Of a stretch of 64,000 bases of DNA, positions 32,549 to 41,410 are shown piece after piece. The stretch is from JAOPZW01 sp963803375 (GTDB lineage: Bacteria > Actinomycetota > Thermoleophilia > Solirubrobacterales > Solirubrobacteraceae). Below the pieces are notes generated by a model. That model had not been told where the DNA came from. It saw only the letters and a list, made by a program, of their open reading frames with translations, and did no database searches. Within the stretch, counting starts at the first letter, position 1. Each line of letters opens with the position of its first letter. Location of the stretch: NCBI GenBank assembly GCA_963803375.1, contig CAWDMB010000011.1, positions 1 to 64,000 of the forward strand. Direction: 5' to 3'. A program made the translations under genes and the position numbers.

Positions 32549-33377
32549 GTGGCGTCGCGATCGCGGTCGCGCCGGCGGCCGGCCGCGGGGACGTCGGACC
32601 TCGGCCCCCGCATCGCCGCCGCGGTTCCGGCGCTGATCTTCGCCGCGGTCATCATCGGCTACGGGCACTGGGTCTTCGTCGCCGGCCTGACGCTCTTGGG
32701 GATCGCTTGCCTGCACGAGCTCTTCGAGCTCTTCCACTTCGCGCACCCGTCGCGGCTGGCGGGCTATCTCGGCCTGGCGGCGCTGCTCGTGGCGGCCGAG
32801 AGCGGGGATCGCGAGACGCTGCTGCTCGTCTTCGTGTGCTGCGTGCCGGCCGTCTTCCTGCTGTCGCTGGCCCAGCCGCGGCGAGGGCGGGATGCCGGGC
32901 GTCGCGGTGACGATGCTCGGGCTGACCTGGGTGGGCCTCGGCTTCGCGCACGCCGTGCTCGCGCGGGGCCTGCCACACGGCGACGGGATCGTCATCGACG
33001 TGCTCGTCGGCACGTTCATCGGCGACACGGGCGCGTACTTCGGCGGGCGGCTGCTCGGGACGCGCCCGCTCGCACCGTCGATCTCGCCGAGCAAGACCGT
33101 CGAGGGGCTCGTGTGCGGGTTCGTCGTCGGCGTCCTCGCCGTCTGGTTCGCCGGGCTCTACCAGGACTGGCTGAAGGGCTGGGAGGCGCTCGTCCTCGGC
33201 GCCGCCGTCTGCGCGGCCGCGCCGCTCGGCGACCTCTTCGAGAGCTACCTCAAGCGCGACGTCGGGGTGAAGGACACCGGCCGGCTCTTCGGCGCCCACG
33301 GCGGCGCGCTCGACCGCCTCGACGCCGTCCTCTTCACCGCGGTCGCCGGCTTCTACGTCTGGAACGCGCTGCTCTAG
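32549..33377 (+). pseudogene. cdsA: Phosphatidate cytidylyltransferase gene with one-base frameshift
   Basis: Frame one, from GTG 32549, encodes the N-terminal membrane part (PRIAAAVPALIFAAVIIGYG, LHELFELFHF) to LSLAQPRRG near 32887. The catalytic part continues in another frame from about 32892: MPGVAVTMLGLTW, GTFIGDTGAYFGGRLLG, SISPSKTVEG, and the signature LKRDVGVKDTGRLFGAHGGALDRLDA. One base too many in the string GCGAGGGCGGGATG (32881-32894) explains the shift. CDP-diacylglycerol synthesis is essential, so an error in the sequence or translational correction is more likely than loss. Placed normally between uppS and dxr. Confidence 0.85.
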
Positions 33378-33431
33378 GTGGAGAACCCATGGCTTGACCG
33401 CCGCCTGACGCCCGTGTGGCACCCTAGGACC

Positions 33432-34586
33432 GTGGCCCGCCGCCTGCTCATCCTCGGCTCGACCGGCTCGATCGGCACCCAGGCGCTCGACATCGTCGGG
33501 CGCTCGGACGAGCTCGAGCTCGTCGGGCTCTCGGCCGAGCGCTCGTGGGAGGCGCTCGTCGCCCAGGCGCGCGCACACGGCGTGGACCGCATCGCGCTCG
33601 CCGACGCCGACGCGGGCGCGCGCGCGGCCGAGGCGTGGACCGACGGCGACGTGCTCGTCGGGCCCGAGGGGCTCGTCCGGCTCGTGCTCGAGTCCGAGGC
33701 CGACCTCGTCCTCAACGCGCTGGTCGGCTCGGCCGGCCTCGGGCCGACCGTCGCGACGCTAGGGGAGGGGATCGACCTCGCGCTGGCCAACAAGGAGTCG
33801 CTCGTGGTCGGGGGCGAGCTCGTCACCCAGCTCGCCGAGGCGACCGGCGCGCAGCTGATCCCCGTCGACTCCGAGCACTCGGCGCTGCACCAGCTGATCG
33901 CGGGCGAGCGGCCGGGCACGATCGACCGGCTCGTCGTCACCGCGAGCGGGGGCCCGTTCCGCGGGCGCTCGCGCGCCGAGCTCGGGGGCGTCAGCGTCGC
34001 GTCGGCGCTCCGGCATCCGACCTGGGCGATGGGCGGCAAGATCACGATCGACTCGGCCACGCTCATGAACAAGGGCCTCGAGGTGATCGAGGCCCATCAC
34101 CTCTTCGGGACGCCCTACGAGCACATCGACGTCGTCGTGCACCCGCAGTCGATCGTCCACGCGTACGTCGTCCTGGCCGACGGCGCGGCGCTCGCGCACC
34201 TCGGCCATCCCGACATGCGCGTGCCGATCTCCTACGCGCTGCACTTCCCCGAGCGCGTCGACGTCCCGGCCGTGCGGCCGCTCGACCTGGCCGAGGTCGG
34301 CGCCCTGACCTTCGAGCCCGTCGACCTCGACGCCTTCCCGTGCCTGCGCCTCGCGCGCGACGCCGCGCGCGCCGGCGGCACCGCGCCGTGCGTGCTGAAC
34401 GCCGCCAACGAGGTCGCCGTCCACGCGTTCCTCGACGGCCGCCTCGGCTTCCTCGGCATCGCGGCCGTCGTCGAGGCGACGCTCGAGCGCCTGCCCGCCG
34501 CGCCCGTGCGCGCGTTTGAGTCGCTCTACGAGGCCGACCGCGAGGCGCGCGCGGTCGCGGGCGAGCTCGTCGCCGTCGCCGCCTGA
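33432..34586 (+). CDS. dxr: 1-deoxy-D-xylulose 5-phosphate reductoisomerase
   Basis: 384 residues from GTG 33432, chosen because RRLLILGSTGSIGTQ is the family N-terminus; a GTG at 33378 would add 18 residues. NADPH loop GSTGSIG, LANKESLVVGGELV, IPVDSEHSALHQL, VTASGGPFRGR, HPTWAMGGKITIDSATLMNKGLE and NAANEVAVHAFLDGRLGF are diagnostic. First committed step of the MEP isoprenoid route; ispG of the same route lies nearby at 36367. Its TGA overlaps the rseP ATG. Confidence 0.94.
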   Translation: MARRLLILGSTGSIGTQALDIVGRSDELELVGLSAERSWEALVAQARAHGVDRIALADADAGARAAEAWTDGDVLVGPEGLVRLVLESEADLVLNALVGSAGLGPTVATLGEGIDLALANKESLVVGGELVTQLAEATGAQLIPVDSEHSALHQLIAGERPGTIDRLVVTASGGPFRGRSRAELGGVSVASALRHPTWAMGGKITIDSATLMNKGLEVIEAHHLFGTPYEHIDVVVHPQSIVHAYVVLADGAALAHLGHPDMRVPISYALHFPERVDVPAVRPLDLAEVGALTFEPVDLDAFPCLRLARDAARAGGTAPCVLNAANEVAVHAFLDGRLGFLGIAAVVEATLERLPAAPVRAFESLYEADREARAVAGELVAVAA

Positions 34587-35695
34587 TGAGCTGGCTGCTG
34601 GCCTTCGGGGGCTTCGCCGTGCTCATCATCCTGCACGAGTTCGGCCACTTCGCGGCGGCCAAGGCGGTCGGCATGCGCGTCGAGCGCTTCTCGCTCTTCT
34701 TCCCGCCGCTGCTGGCTCGCGTCCGGCGCGGGGAGACCGAGTACGCGATCGGCTCGATCCCCCTCGGGGGCTACGTGAAGATCACCGGGATGACGCCCAA
34801 CGAGGAGCTGGCCCCCGAGGTCGCTCCGCGGGCGTACTTCCGCCAGGCCGTGTGGAAGCGGGTCGTCGTCATCGGCGCCGGACCGGCCATGAACTTCCTC
34901 ATCGCCTTCCTCATCATCTTCGCCCTCTTCGCCGTCAGCGGCGTGCCGAAGAACGACCTCGTCGTCGACCAGGTGGCCGCCCAGGGCGCCGCGACGGGCG
35001 CGCTCCAGCGCGGCGACCGCATCGTCTCCATCGACGGGCGACCGGGCTATGCGCCGGGCCTCTCGGCCGCCGAGATCGAGCGCCGCCAGATCGCGCTGCG
35101 CAAGCAGGTCGACACGCATCGCTGCGCCGGGGCCGTCGCGGCGGACTGCCGGGCCACGACGCCCGCGCGCGTCGTCGTCGAGCGCGACGGCGTGCGCCGC
35201 GCGGTCGCGGTGCGCCCGGCCTACGACCCGCAGCTCAAGCGCATGCTGCTCGGCATCGGCTACGGGACGAGCGAGGACGTCGGCGCCGGGCGCGCCGCGA
35301 CCCTGACCGGCGAGGGGATGTGGCGCGTGACGCGCCTGACCGTCGGCTCGATCGTGCGGATCTTCTACGACGACAAGGCCCGCAAGGAGGTCTCGGGGGT
35401 CGTCGGCTCCTACGAGACGACGCGCCAGTCGTTCCAGTTCGACACCGAGCAGGCGCTGCGCATCCTCGCGGTCATCTCGCTCTCGCTGGCCGTCGTCAAC
35501 CTGTTCCCGTTCCTGCCCCTCGACGGCGGCCACATCTTCTGGGCCCTGGCCGAGAAGGTCCGCGGCCGCCCGATTCCCTTCCGCATGCTCGAGCGCGCGA
35601 GCGTCGTGGGCTTCATGCTCGTCGCCTTCCTCTTCGTCGTCGGGCTGTCGAACGACATCGGGCGACTGCAGGGCGACGGCTTCTCCCTGCGATAG
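34586..35695 (+). CDS. rseP: Site-2 intramembrane metalloprotease (RseP family)
   Basis: 369 residues. The zinc motif HEFGH (17-21) sits in the first membrane helix, and the third ligand Asp is in LFPFLPLDGGH near residue 312. A PDZ domain lies in the middle (DRIVSIDGRPG), interrupted by a variable insertion with two Cys (HRCAGAVAADC). It cuts membrane-bound anti-sigma factors or other single-pass proteins within the membrane. ATG start overlapping dxr. The dxr-rseP-ispG order is classical. Confidence 0.92.
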   Translation: MSWLLAFGGFAVLIILHEFGHFAAAKAVGMRVERFSLFFPPLLARVRRGETEYAIGSIPLGGYVKITGMTPNEELAPEVAPRAYFRQAVWKRVVVIGAGPAMNFLIAFLIIFALFAVSGVPKNDLVVDQVAAQGAATGALQRGDRIVSIDGRPGYAPGLSAAEIERRQIALRKQVDTHRCAGAVAADCRATTPARVVVERDGVRRAVAVRPAYDPQLKRMLLGIGYGTSEDVGAGRAATLTGEGMWRVTRLTVGSIVRIFYDDKARKEVSGVVGSYETTRQSFQFDTEQALRILAVISLSLAVVNLFPFLPLDGGHIFWALAEKVRGRPIPFRMLERASVVGFMLVAFLFVVGLSNDIGRLQGDGFSLR

Positions 35696-35716
35696 CGTCC
35701 TACGGCGGCGAGGTCG

Positions 35717-36334
35717 TCAGCGCACCGGACGAACCGCGATCCAGCTCTTGACGAGCGGCCCCAGGCGCTCTGCAACCGCCGGCCCGAAGAGTCGCTCGAG
35801 CTCGGCGCGACGCAGGAGCTCGATCTCCTCCCAGCCTCCGGCGACGCCAAGGCGCCAGTACGGGCGGCGCAGGCGGGCGGGGAGCCAGTGGGCGAACGGC
35901 AGCAGCGCGTGGGGCTCGACGGGGAACGACCACGCCGGCGTCTGGACGTACCAGCCGCGCGCCACGCGCCGCAGCTCCGACGCGAAGCGGGCGCGGCGCG
36001 CCGGCGCGACGTGCTCGACGACGCTCGAGGCGTAGGCGAGGTCGAAGGCGCCGTCGTCGAAGGGCAGGTGCTCGGCGGCGTCGGCGCGCACGAAGGAACC
36101 GGGATAGCCGGGACGATCGACGAGATCGACGCCGGCGACGTCGAGCCCGGGCTCGAGCCCGCGAAGCCCGAGGGCGCCGCAGCCGACGTCGAGGACGCGC
36201 ATCCCGGGCTCGAGGCCCGTGAGCGCGAAGAAGCGCCGGTGGCGGCGCGCCCGGGCCCGGGCGGCCACCGGCGAGGCCAGGCGCGCCCGCCGGCGCCCGC
36301 GCGCGGTGGCGTAGACGTCCGGTGACCCGCGCAT
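35717..36334 (-). CDS. SAM-dependent methyltransferase
   Basis: 205 residues. MRVLDVGCGALGLRG is motif I of class I methyltransferases; the acidic VAGVDLVD, then LPFDDGAFDLAYASSVVEHV, typical of Methyltransf_11, follow. The C-terminal part contains several Trp/Pro-rich stretches (YVQTPAWSFPVEPHALLPFAHW). The substrate is unknown. ATG start at 36334; a longer version from 36373 is possible. It is inserted on the opposite strand between rseP and ispG, breaking an otherwise conserved order, and its start is only 32 bases from that of ispG, so a divergent promoter must lie there. Confidence 0.85.
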   Translation of the reverse strand: MRGSPDVYATARGRRRARLASPVAARARARRHRRFFALTGLEPGMRVLDVGCGALGLRGLEPGLDVAGVDLVDRPGYPGSFVRADAAEHLPFDDGAFDLAYASSVVEHVAPARRARFASELRRVARGWYVQTPAWSFPVEPHALLPFAHWLPARLRRPYWRLGVAGGWEEIELLRRAELERLFGPAVAERLGPLVKSWIAVRPVR

Positions 36335-36366
36335 CCGACGAGGGTACGGGCTCGTACACTCACGAC

Positions 36367-37593
36367 ATGGCATCGCAGCGGCAGATCCACGTCGGCGCCG
36401 TGCCCATCGGGGGCGGTGCGCCCGTGGCCGTCCAGACGATGACGAAGACCGAGACGGCGAACCTGCAGGCCACGATGGACCAGATCCGGACCGTGGCCGA
36501 CGCCGGCGCCGACCTCGTCCGCGTCGCCGTCCCGCGCGAGCAGGACGTCGAGGCGCTGCGGACGATCGTCGTCGCGTCGCCGATCCCGGTCATCGCCGAC
36601 ATCCACTTCAACCACACCCTCGCGATCAAGGCGATCGAGGCCGGCGCGCACTGCGTGCGCATCAACCCGGGCAACATCGGCGGGGCCGAGAAGACCGCGG
36701 AGGTCGTCGAGGCCGCCCGGCGTCGCGGCACGCCGATGCGCATCGGCGTCAACTCGGGCTCGCTGCCCGGGCACCTGCGCGAGCTGGAGTTCTCCAACCC
36801 CGTCGAGGCGCTCGTCACGGCGGCCGCCGAGTTCGTCGAGCTCATGCACCGCCTCGACTTCGAGGACTTCAAGGTCTCGATGAAGTCGACGAGCGTCCCG
36901 AACACGATCGCCTCAAACCGCCTGCTCGCCGAGAAGATCGACCATCCGCTGCATCTCGGGGTCACGGAGGCCGGCACGAAATGGTCGGGCTCGCTGAAGA
37001 GCGCGGTCGGCCTCGGCACGCTGCTGGCCGACGGGGTGGGCGACACGATCCGGATCTCGCTCTCGACCTTCCACGCCGAGGAGGAGGTCAAGGTCGCCTG
37101 GGAGATCCTCAAGGCGCTCAAGCTGCGCGAGCGCGGCCCCGTCCTCATCGCCTGCCCGACGTGTGGGCGCCTGCAGTTCGACATGGACTCCGTCGTCGCC
37201 GAGGTCGAGCGCCGGCTGGAGGCCTACGCGGACCCGATCGAGGTCTCGATCCTCGGCTGCGCCGTGAACGGCATCGGCGAGGCGCGCCACGCCGACTTCG
37301 GCATCACCGGCGCCAAGGACTCGGGCATGATCTTCTCCAGGGGCGAGCCCCTCAAGAAGGTGCCCACGGAGCGCCTCGTGGACGAGCTCTTCGCCGAGAT
37401 CGACAAGTTCTACGCGGCCGGCAAGACGATCGTGCGCGACGAGGTCCGGGCCGCCGAGGCGGCCGCCTGGCTGGCCGCGAACGAGGACGACACGCAGATG
37501 ACCCCCGAGCGCCTCGCTGCGCTCGAGGAGGAGGCCGCGCGCCTGGGCGAGGACGCCTCGCCCGTCGCCGGCCGGCGCTTCACGCGGGCGTAG
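36367..37593 (+). CDS. ispG: (E)-4-hydroxy-3-methylbut-2-enyl-diphosphate synthase
   Basis: 408 residues from ATG 36367, which matches the family start (RQIHVGAVPIGGGAPVAVQTM). A TIM-barrel domain (VRVAVPREQDVEAL, ADIHFNHTLAI, RINPGNIGG) precedes the 4Fe-4S domain with Cys263 and Cys266 in CPTCGR, Cys298 in LGCAVNG and Glu305. It performs the penultimate step of the MEP pathway. A 30-residue acidic Glu/Ala C-terminal tail is variable. Three tandem repeats begin exactly at its stop codon. Confidence 0.94.
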   Translation: MASQRQIHVGAVPIGGGAPVAVQTMTKTETANLQATMDQIRTVADAGADLVRVAVPREQDVEALRTIVVASPIPVIADIHFNHTLAIKAIEAGAHCVRINPGNIGGAEKTAEVVEAARRRGTPMRIGVNSGSLPGHLRELEFSNPVEALVTAAAEFVELMHRLDFEDFKVSMKSTSVPNTIASNRLLAEKIDHPLHLGVTEAGTKWSGSLKSAVGLGTLLADGVGDTIRISLSTFHAEEEVKVAWEILKALKLRERGPVLIACPTCGRLQFDMDSVVAEVERRLEAYADPIEVSILGCAVNGIGEARHADFGITGAKDSGMIFSRGEPLKKVPTERLVDELFAEIDKFYAAGKTIVRDEVRAAEAAAWLAANEDDTQMTPERLAALEEEAARLGEDASPVAGRRFTRA

Positions 37594-37732
37594 CGCGGGC
37601 GGCGAGCCGGTGGCGACGACCGCCTGCGCGCGGGTCGTGGCGCGGGCGGCGAGCCGGTGGCGACGACCGCCTGCGCGGGTCGTAGCGCGGGCGGCAAGCC
37701 GGTCGCCGACGACCGCCTGCGCGCGGGTCGTG
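37593..37732 (+). repeat. Three imperfect 47-bp tandem repeats with internal hairpins
   Basis: Units at 37593-37639 (47 bp), 37640-37684 (45 bp) and 37685-37732 (48 bp) share GCGCGGGCGGCGAGCCGGTG and GCGACGACCGCCTGCGCG. In each, ACGACC pairs with GGTCGT around a GC-rich loop. The last base of the ispG stop is the first base of unit one. The array could act as a terminator or processing site. A fourth unit is not visible. Confidence 0.9.
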
Positions 37733-37769
37733 GCGCGCCGCGCTCGTCGTTAGACTCCGCGCCGCGCCG

Positions 37770-38129
37770 ATGCGGACCAGCCACCTGCTCACAGCCGCGC
37801 TCGTCGCCGGCCTCGTCGCGGCCGCGGCGGCCCCCGCGGACGCGGCCGCCAGGTCGTGCCGTCCGGTGCGAAACGTCTTCGACGACACGCGCTACGCCGG
37901 CAGCGACCTCTTCCGCATCCGCGCGGAGGCGGTCTCATGCCGGCGCGCGCGCAAGCTCGCCCACCGGGCCACGTACAAGGCCATCGGCATCCCCGCCGCC
38001 GGCGGCCCGATCAAGCGCTTCTCCGTCGACGGCTGGCGCGTCGTCGACGACCTGCGCGGCGACGCGGATCGACTCCGCGCCACCGCGAGCGGCGGTCGCC
38101 GCGTCACCTGGCGCTTCGGCGAGCTGTAG
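37770..38129 (+). CDS. Small secreted protein of unknown function
   Basis: 119 residues. A clear signal peptide (LLTAALVAGLVAAAAAPADA, about 6-25) is followed by two Cys (CRPV near 30 and SCRRAR near 57) that may form a disulfide; VFDDTRYAGSDLFRIRAEAVSCRRARKLAH resembles the short secreted proteins common in this bacterial group, but no named domain is recognised. ATG start, 37 bases after the tandem repeats. It converges with the superoxide dismutase gene, 17 bases apart. Confidence 0.7.
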   Translation: MRTSHLLTAALVAGLVAAAAAPADAAARSCRPVRNVFDDTRYAGSDLFRIRAEAVSCRRARKLAHRATYKAIGIPAAGGPIKRFSVDGWRVVDDLRGDADRLRATASGGRRVTWRFGEL

Positions 38130-38146
38130 CCCTCGGGCCCGCGTGC

Positions 38147-38755
38147 TCAGCCGCCGGCCGCCGCGTGGCGCTCGGCGACCTTGCCCCAGTCGACCGTGTT
38201 CCACCAGGCCTTGAGGTACTCGGGGCGGCGGTTCTGGTACTTGAGGTAGTAGGCGTGCTCCCAGACGTCGTTGCCCAGCAGCGGCGTCGCGCCCTCGCTG
38301 ACCGGGTTGTCCTGGTTCGGCGTGCTCGTGACGGCGAGCGTCCCGCCCTGGACGACCAGCCAGGCCCAGCCCGACCCGAAGCGGTTCACGCCGGCGGCGT
38401 CGAACTGCTCCTTGAAGGCGTCGAAGGAGCCGAACGCCTGCGCGATCGCGTCGGCCAGCGCGCCCGCCGGCTCGCCGCCGCCGTCCGGGCTCATGGACTC
38501 CCAGAAGAGCGAATGGTTGAGGTGGCCGCCGCCGTTGTTGCGCACGACCTGGCGCTTGTCCGCGGGGATCGCGTCGAGGTCGGCGATGATCTCCTCGATC
38601 GGCTTGCCGTCGTGCTCGGTGCCCTCGAGCGCGCCGTTGAGCTTGTCGACGTAGGCCTGATGGTGCTTGTCGTGGTGGAGCTGCATCGTCTGGGCGTCGA
38701 TGTGCGGCTCGAGCGCCGCTGCGCCGTATGGAAGGGGCGGGACCTCGTAGGGCAT
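38147..38755 (-). CDS. sodA: Superoxide dismutase, Fe/Mn type
   Basis: 202 residues. MPYEVPPLPYGAAALEPHID at the start, HHDKHHQAYVDKLN, GGHLNHSLFW, NRFGSGWAWLV and the metal motif DVWEHAYYLKYQNRRPEYL are diagnostic of the Fe/Mn family; metal choice cannot be fixed by eye. It removes superoxide in the cytoplasm. ATG 38755 preceded by AAGGAG at a good distance, which decides the start. It lies between the secreted protein and the divergent proS, interrupting the usual ispG-proS neighbourhood. Confidence 0.94.
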   Translation of the reverse strand: MPYEVPPLPYGAAALEPHIDAQTMQLHHDKHHQAYVDKLNGALEGTEHDGKPIEEIIADLDAIPADKRQVVRNNGGGHLNHSLFWESMSPDGGGEPAGALADAIAQAFGSFDAFKEQFDAAGVNRFGSGWAWLVVQGGTLAVTSTPNQDNPVSEGATPLLGNDVWEHAYYLKYQNRRPEYLKAWWNTVDWGKVAERHAAAGG

Positions 38756-38829
38756 GGCTTGCTCCTTGTCGGGATTCGGGGGCGCCTCCAACCTTATTCC
38801 CCGCCCGCCTGGGTCTAGTCTTGACCGCC

Positions 38830-40482
38830 GTGACGCGCCTGAACGGCTATCTCCTGCCCACCGAGCGCCGGCCGCCGGCGGATGCCGAGGCGCTCTCGCA
38901 CAAGCTCGGCGTCCGGGCCGGGCTCGTTCGCCAGATCGGGTCGGGCCTGTGGTCGTGGCTGCCCGCCGGCTGGCGCGTGCACCAGAACGCGGTGCGGATC
39001 GTCCGCGAGGAGATGGACCGGATCGGCGGCCAGGAGCTGCTGATGCCGGTCATCACGCCGGCCGAGCTGTGGAGGCGCAGCGGGCGCTACGAGATCGACG
39101 AGGTCTTCAAGCTCTCCGACCGCCGCGGGGCCGAGCTCGTCCTCGCGCTGTCGCACGAGGAGTCGGTCACCTTCCACGTCGCGTCGGCGGTCCGCTCCTA
39201 CCGGCAGCTGCCGATGATCCTCTACCACTTCCAGACGAAGGGGCGCGACGAGCTGCGCCCACGCGCGGGCGTGTTGCGCACGCGCGAGTTCATCATGAAG
39301 GACGCCTACTCCTTCGACCGCGACGACGAGGGCCTGCAGGCCTCCTACGAGAGGTTCATCACCGCCTACGACCGGATCTTCGACCGCACGGGCCTCGAGT
39401 GGTACCGCGTGGAGTCGGACGTCGGGGCGATGGGGGGCTCGGGCGCGCACGAGTACATGGCGCCCTGCCCGGCGGGCGAGAACGACGTCGCGCTCGCGCC
39501 CGGCTACGCCGCCAACACCGAGGTCGCCAGCGCCCGGCCGCAGCCCGTGCCGCCGCTCGAGCTCGCGGGCGAGCTCTCCACGCCCGGCCTGACGACGATC
39601 GCCGAGGTCGCGGGCGCGCTCGGGGTTCCCGCGGGCAACCTGCTCAAGGCCTATCCCGTCGTGACGGCCTCGCGCGGCCTGCTCAACGTCTTCGTCCGCG
39701 GCGATCACCGCGTCAACGACATCAAGCTCGCCAACGCGCTGCGCGAGCCCTTCCGGACCGCCCGCGCGGACGAGCTCGCAGCCCCCGCCGGCTTCCTGGG
39801 CCCGAGCCCCGACGTGCCGTCGCTCTTCGACGACGCCGTCGGCCCCGGTCCGTGGGTCGCCGGCGCCAACCGCCCGGATCTGCACGTCGCCACCACGGTC
39901 GACGGCGACCACGCCGACGTGCGGACGGTCGAGGCCGGCGACACGATCGGCGGCCACGCGATCCGCATCGAGCCGGCGATCGAGGTCGGCAACATCTTCC
40001 GGCTGGGAACGCGCTACTCGGAGCCGCTCGGCGCCACCTACCTCGACGACGCCGGGCGCGAGCGGCTGATCGTCATGGGCTCCTACGGCATCGGGCCGGC
40101 GCGGATCGCCGCGGCGGCGATCGAGCAGTTCGCCGATGAGCGCGGGATCGCCTGGCCGCGGGCGCTCGCGCCCTGGCCGGTCGAGCTCGTCGCGCTGGGC
40201 AACCCGGGGACGCCCGAGCGCGACGCGGCCGAACGGCTCTACGAGGAACTGCGGGCGGCGGGCCTCGACGTCCTGCTCGACGACCGCGACGCCGGGCCCG
40301 GGGAGAAGCTCACCGACGCCGAGCTCCTCGGCGCGCCGCTGCGTCTCACGGTCGGACGGCGCTCGCTCGAGTCCGCGCGCGCCGAGGCCCAGGTTCGCCG
40401 CGGTCGCGAGGACGTCGCGGGCGGCGTGCCGCTCGACGGCGCCGCCGAGGCCGTGCTCGACCTGTGGCGCGCCCTCCCCTGA
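38830..40482 (+). CDS. proS: Prolyl-tRNA synthetase, bacterial type
   Basis: 550 residues. Class II motifs: RQIGSGLWSWLPAGWRV, ELLMPVITPAELW, LSHEESVTFHV (motif 2 region), LRTREFIMKDAYSF, and MGSYGIGPARIAAA (motif 3). An INS editing domain (about 230-380) is inserted between motifs 2 and 3, as in bacterial ProRS, and the anticodon-binding domain is at the C-terminus. GTG start; a TTG at 38821 would add three residues. Its final 19 bases overlap the next gene. Confidence 0.93.
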   Translation: MTRLNGYLLPTERRPPADAEALSHKLGVRAGLVRQIGSGLWSWLPAGWRVHQNAVRIVREEMDRIGGQELLMPVITPAELWRRSGRYEIDEVFKLSDRRGAELVLALSHEESVTFHVASAVRSYRQLPMILYHFQTKGRDELRPRAGVLRTREFIMKDAYSFDRDDEGLQASYERFITAYDRIFDRTGLEWYRVESDVGAMGGSGAHEYMAPCPAGENDVALAPGYAANTEVASARPQPVPPLELAGELSTPGLTTIAEVAGALGVPAGNLLKAYPVVTASRGLLNVFVRGDHRVNDIKLANALREPFRTARADELAAPAGFLGPSPDVPSLFDDAVGPGPWVAGANRPDLHVATTVDGDHADVRTVEAGDTIGGHAIRIEPAIEVGNIFRLGTRYSEPLGATYLDDAGRERLIVMGSYGIGPARIAAAAIEQFADERGIAWPRALAPWPVELVALGNPGTPERDAAERLYEELRAAGLDVLLDDRDAGPGEKLTDAELLGAPLRLTVGRRSLESARAEAQVRRGREDVAGGVPLDGAAEAVLDLWRALP

Positions 40483-41087
40483 GCTTCCGGCGTCTCTCGG
40501 GCCTGGACCGCTCGGGCCCGGAGCCGCCGCAGACGCGGCCCGGCGAGCCGCTGCACCCCTGGACGATCCCCAACGCGATCGGCTTCGTCCGCCTCGCGCT
40601 GATCCCGGTCTTCCTCGTCGCGGGCCTGCGCAGCGACACCGGCACCGGCGCCGTGCCCGCGATCCTCTTCGCCGTCGTCGCCTGGAGCGACTACGCCGAC
40701 GGGATCGCCGCGCGCGTGACCGGGCAGTTCAGCCGCTTCGGCGCGCTCCTGGACCCCGTCGTCGACCGGCTGCTGGTGATCGCCGGCATCGTCGTCTGCT
40801 GGGTCCACGAGCTGCTGCCGCGCTGGGCGCTCGCGGTCCTCGTCGCGCGCGAGCTGCTGATGCTCGCCGGCGGGCGCTACGCGCTCTCGCGCGGCGCCGA
40901 GCTGCACATCAACTGGTGGGGACGGCTTGCTGTCTGGCCCGTCATGTCGGCGATCTTCGCCGGCCTCGTGGGGTGGTCGACGGTCGGCGCCGTCCTCCTC
41001 TACGTCGGGCTCGCGCTGGCACTCGCGGCGACCGTCGACTACGCGCGCACCGCCCGGGCCCAGCTTCGGGCCAGGCGCGAACCCTGA
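40464..41087 (+). CDS. CDP-alcohol phosphatidyltransferase (PgsA-like)
   Basis: 207 residues with about five membrane helices. The family signature D-x2-DG-x2-AR-x8-G-x3-D-x3-D is perfect: Asp76, Asp79-Gly80, Ala83-Arg84, Gly93, Asp97 and Asp101. IPNAIGFVRLALIPVF precedes it. These enzymes make phosphatidylglycerophosphate, cardiolipin or phosphatidylinositol phosphate; PgsA is the most likely, but the product cannot be fixed. GTG start inside the 3' end of proS. Follows the substrate supply from cdsA in pathway, though not in operon. Confidence 0.87.
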   Translation: MARPPLSFRRLSGLDRSGPEPPQTRPGEPLHPWTIPNAIGFVRLALIPVFLVAGLRSDTGTGAVPAILFAVVAWSDYADGIAARVTGQFSRFGALLDPVVDRLLVIAGIVVCWVHELLPRWALAVLVARELLMLAGGRYALSRGAELHINWWGRLAVWPVMSAIFAGLVGWSTVGAVLLYVGLALALAATVDYARTARAQLRARREP

Positions 41088-41118
41088 ACCTGAGCTTGAG
41101 CTTGCGAGAGCCGCTGGT

Positions 41119-41397
41119 ATGCTCGCCGCCATGGACACGTTCCCCGACCTGGGGTCGCTGTCCGACCAGGAGCTCAAGGACCTGATCGGCCAGCTCACCG
41201 AGGAGGAGATCGAGATCTCCTACCGGCGGCGGATCCTCCACGGCAAGATCGACATCCTGCGCGCCGAGCTCGTGAACCGCCTGCGCAAGAAGCACGAGAC
41301 GGGCCAGGACGTGATCACGGGCGCCGACGTCGAGCGCCTCACCGACATCCTCGCCGGTCGGGCCGCCGCCGGGGTCGATCCCGGGGACGTCGAGTAG
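41119..41397 (+). CDS. RsiG-like anti-sigma factor (c-di-GMP-dependent family)
   Basis: 92 residues, mostly helical. The family motif E-x3-S-x2-R-x3-Q-x3-D appears once as Glu30, Ser34, Arg37, His41, Asp45 in EIEISYRRRILHGKID, with His in place of Gln. RsiG holds the sporulation sigma factor WhiG with cyclic di-GMP; actinobacterial forms with a single motif act as dimers. AELVNRLRKKHETGQDVITG is a further conserved stretch. ATG 41119 with GAGAG upstream was chosen; ATG 41131 (MDTFPDLGSL) fits the family start equally well. No sigma factor gene adjoins it; garA and merR follow. Confidence 0.75.
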   Translation: MLAAMDTFPDLGSLSDQELKDLIGQLTEEEIEISYRRRILHGKIDILRAELVNRLRKKHETGQDVITGADVERLTDILAGRAAAGVDPGDVE

Positions 41398-41410
41398 GCG
41401 TCGGCGCTCG

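Noticed and set aside
37593..37732. Tandem repeats as a possible CRISPR array
   Set aside because: Only three units, directly joined without unique spacers, and no cas genes anywhere in the window.
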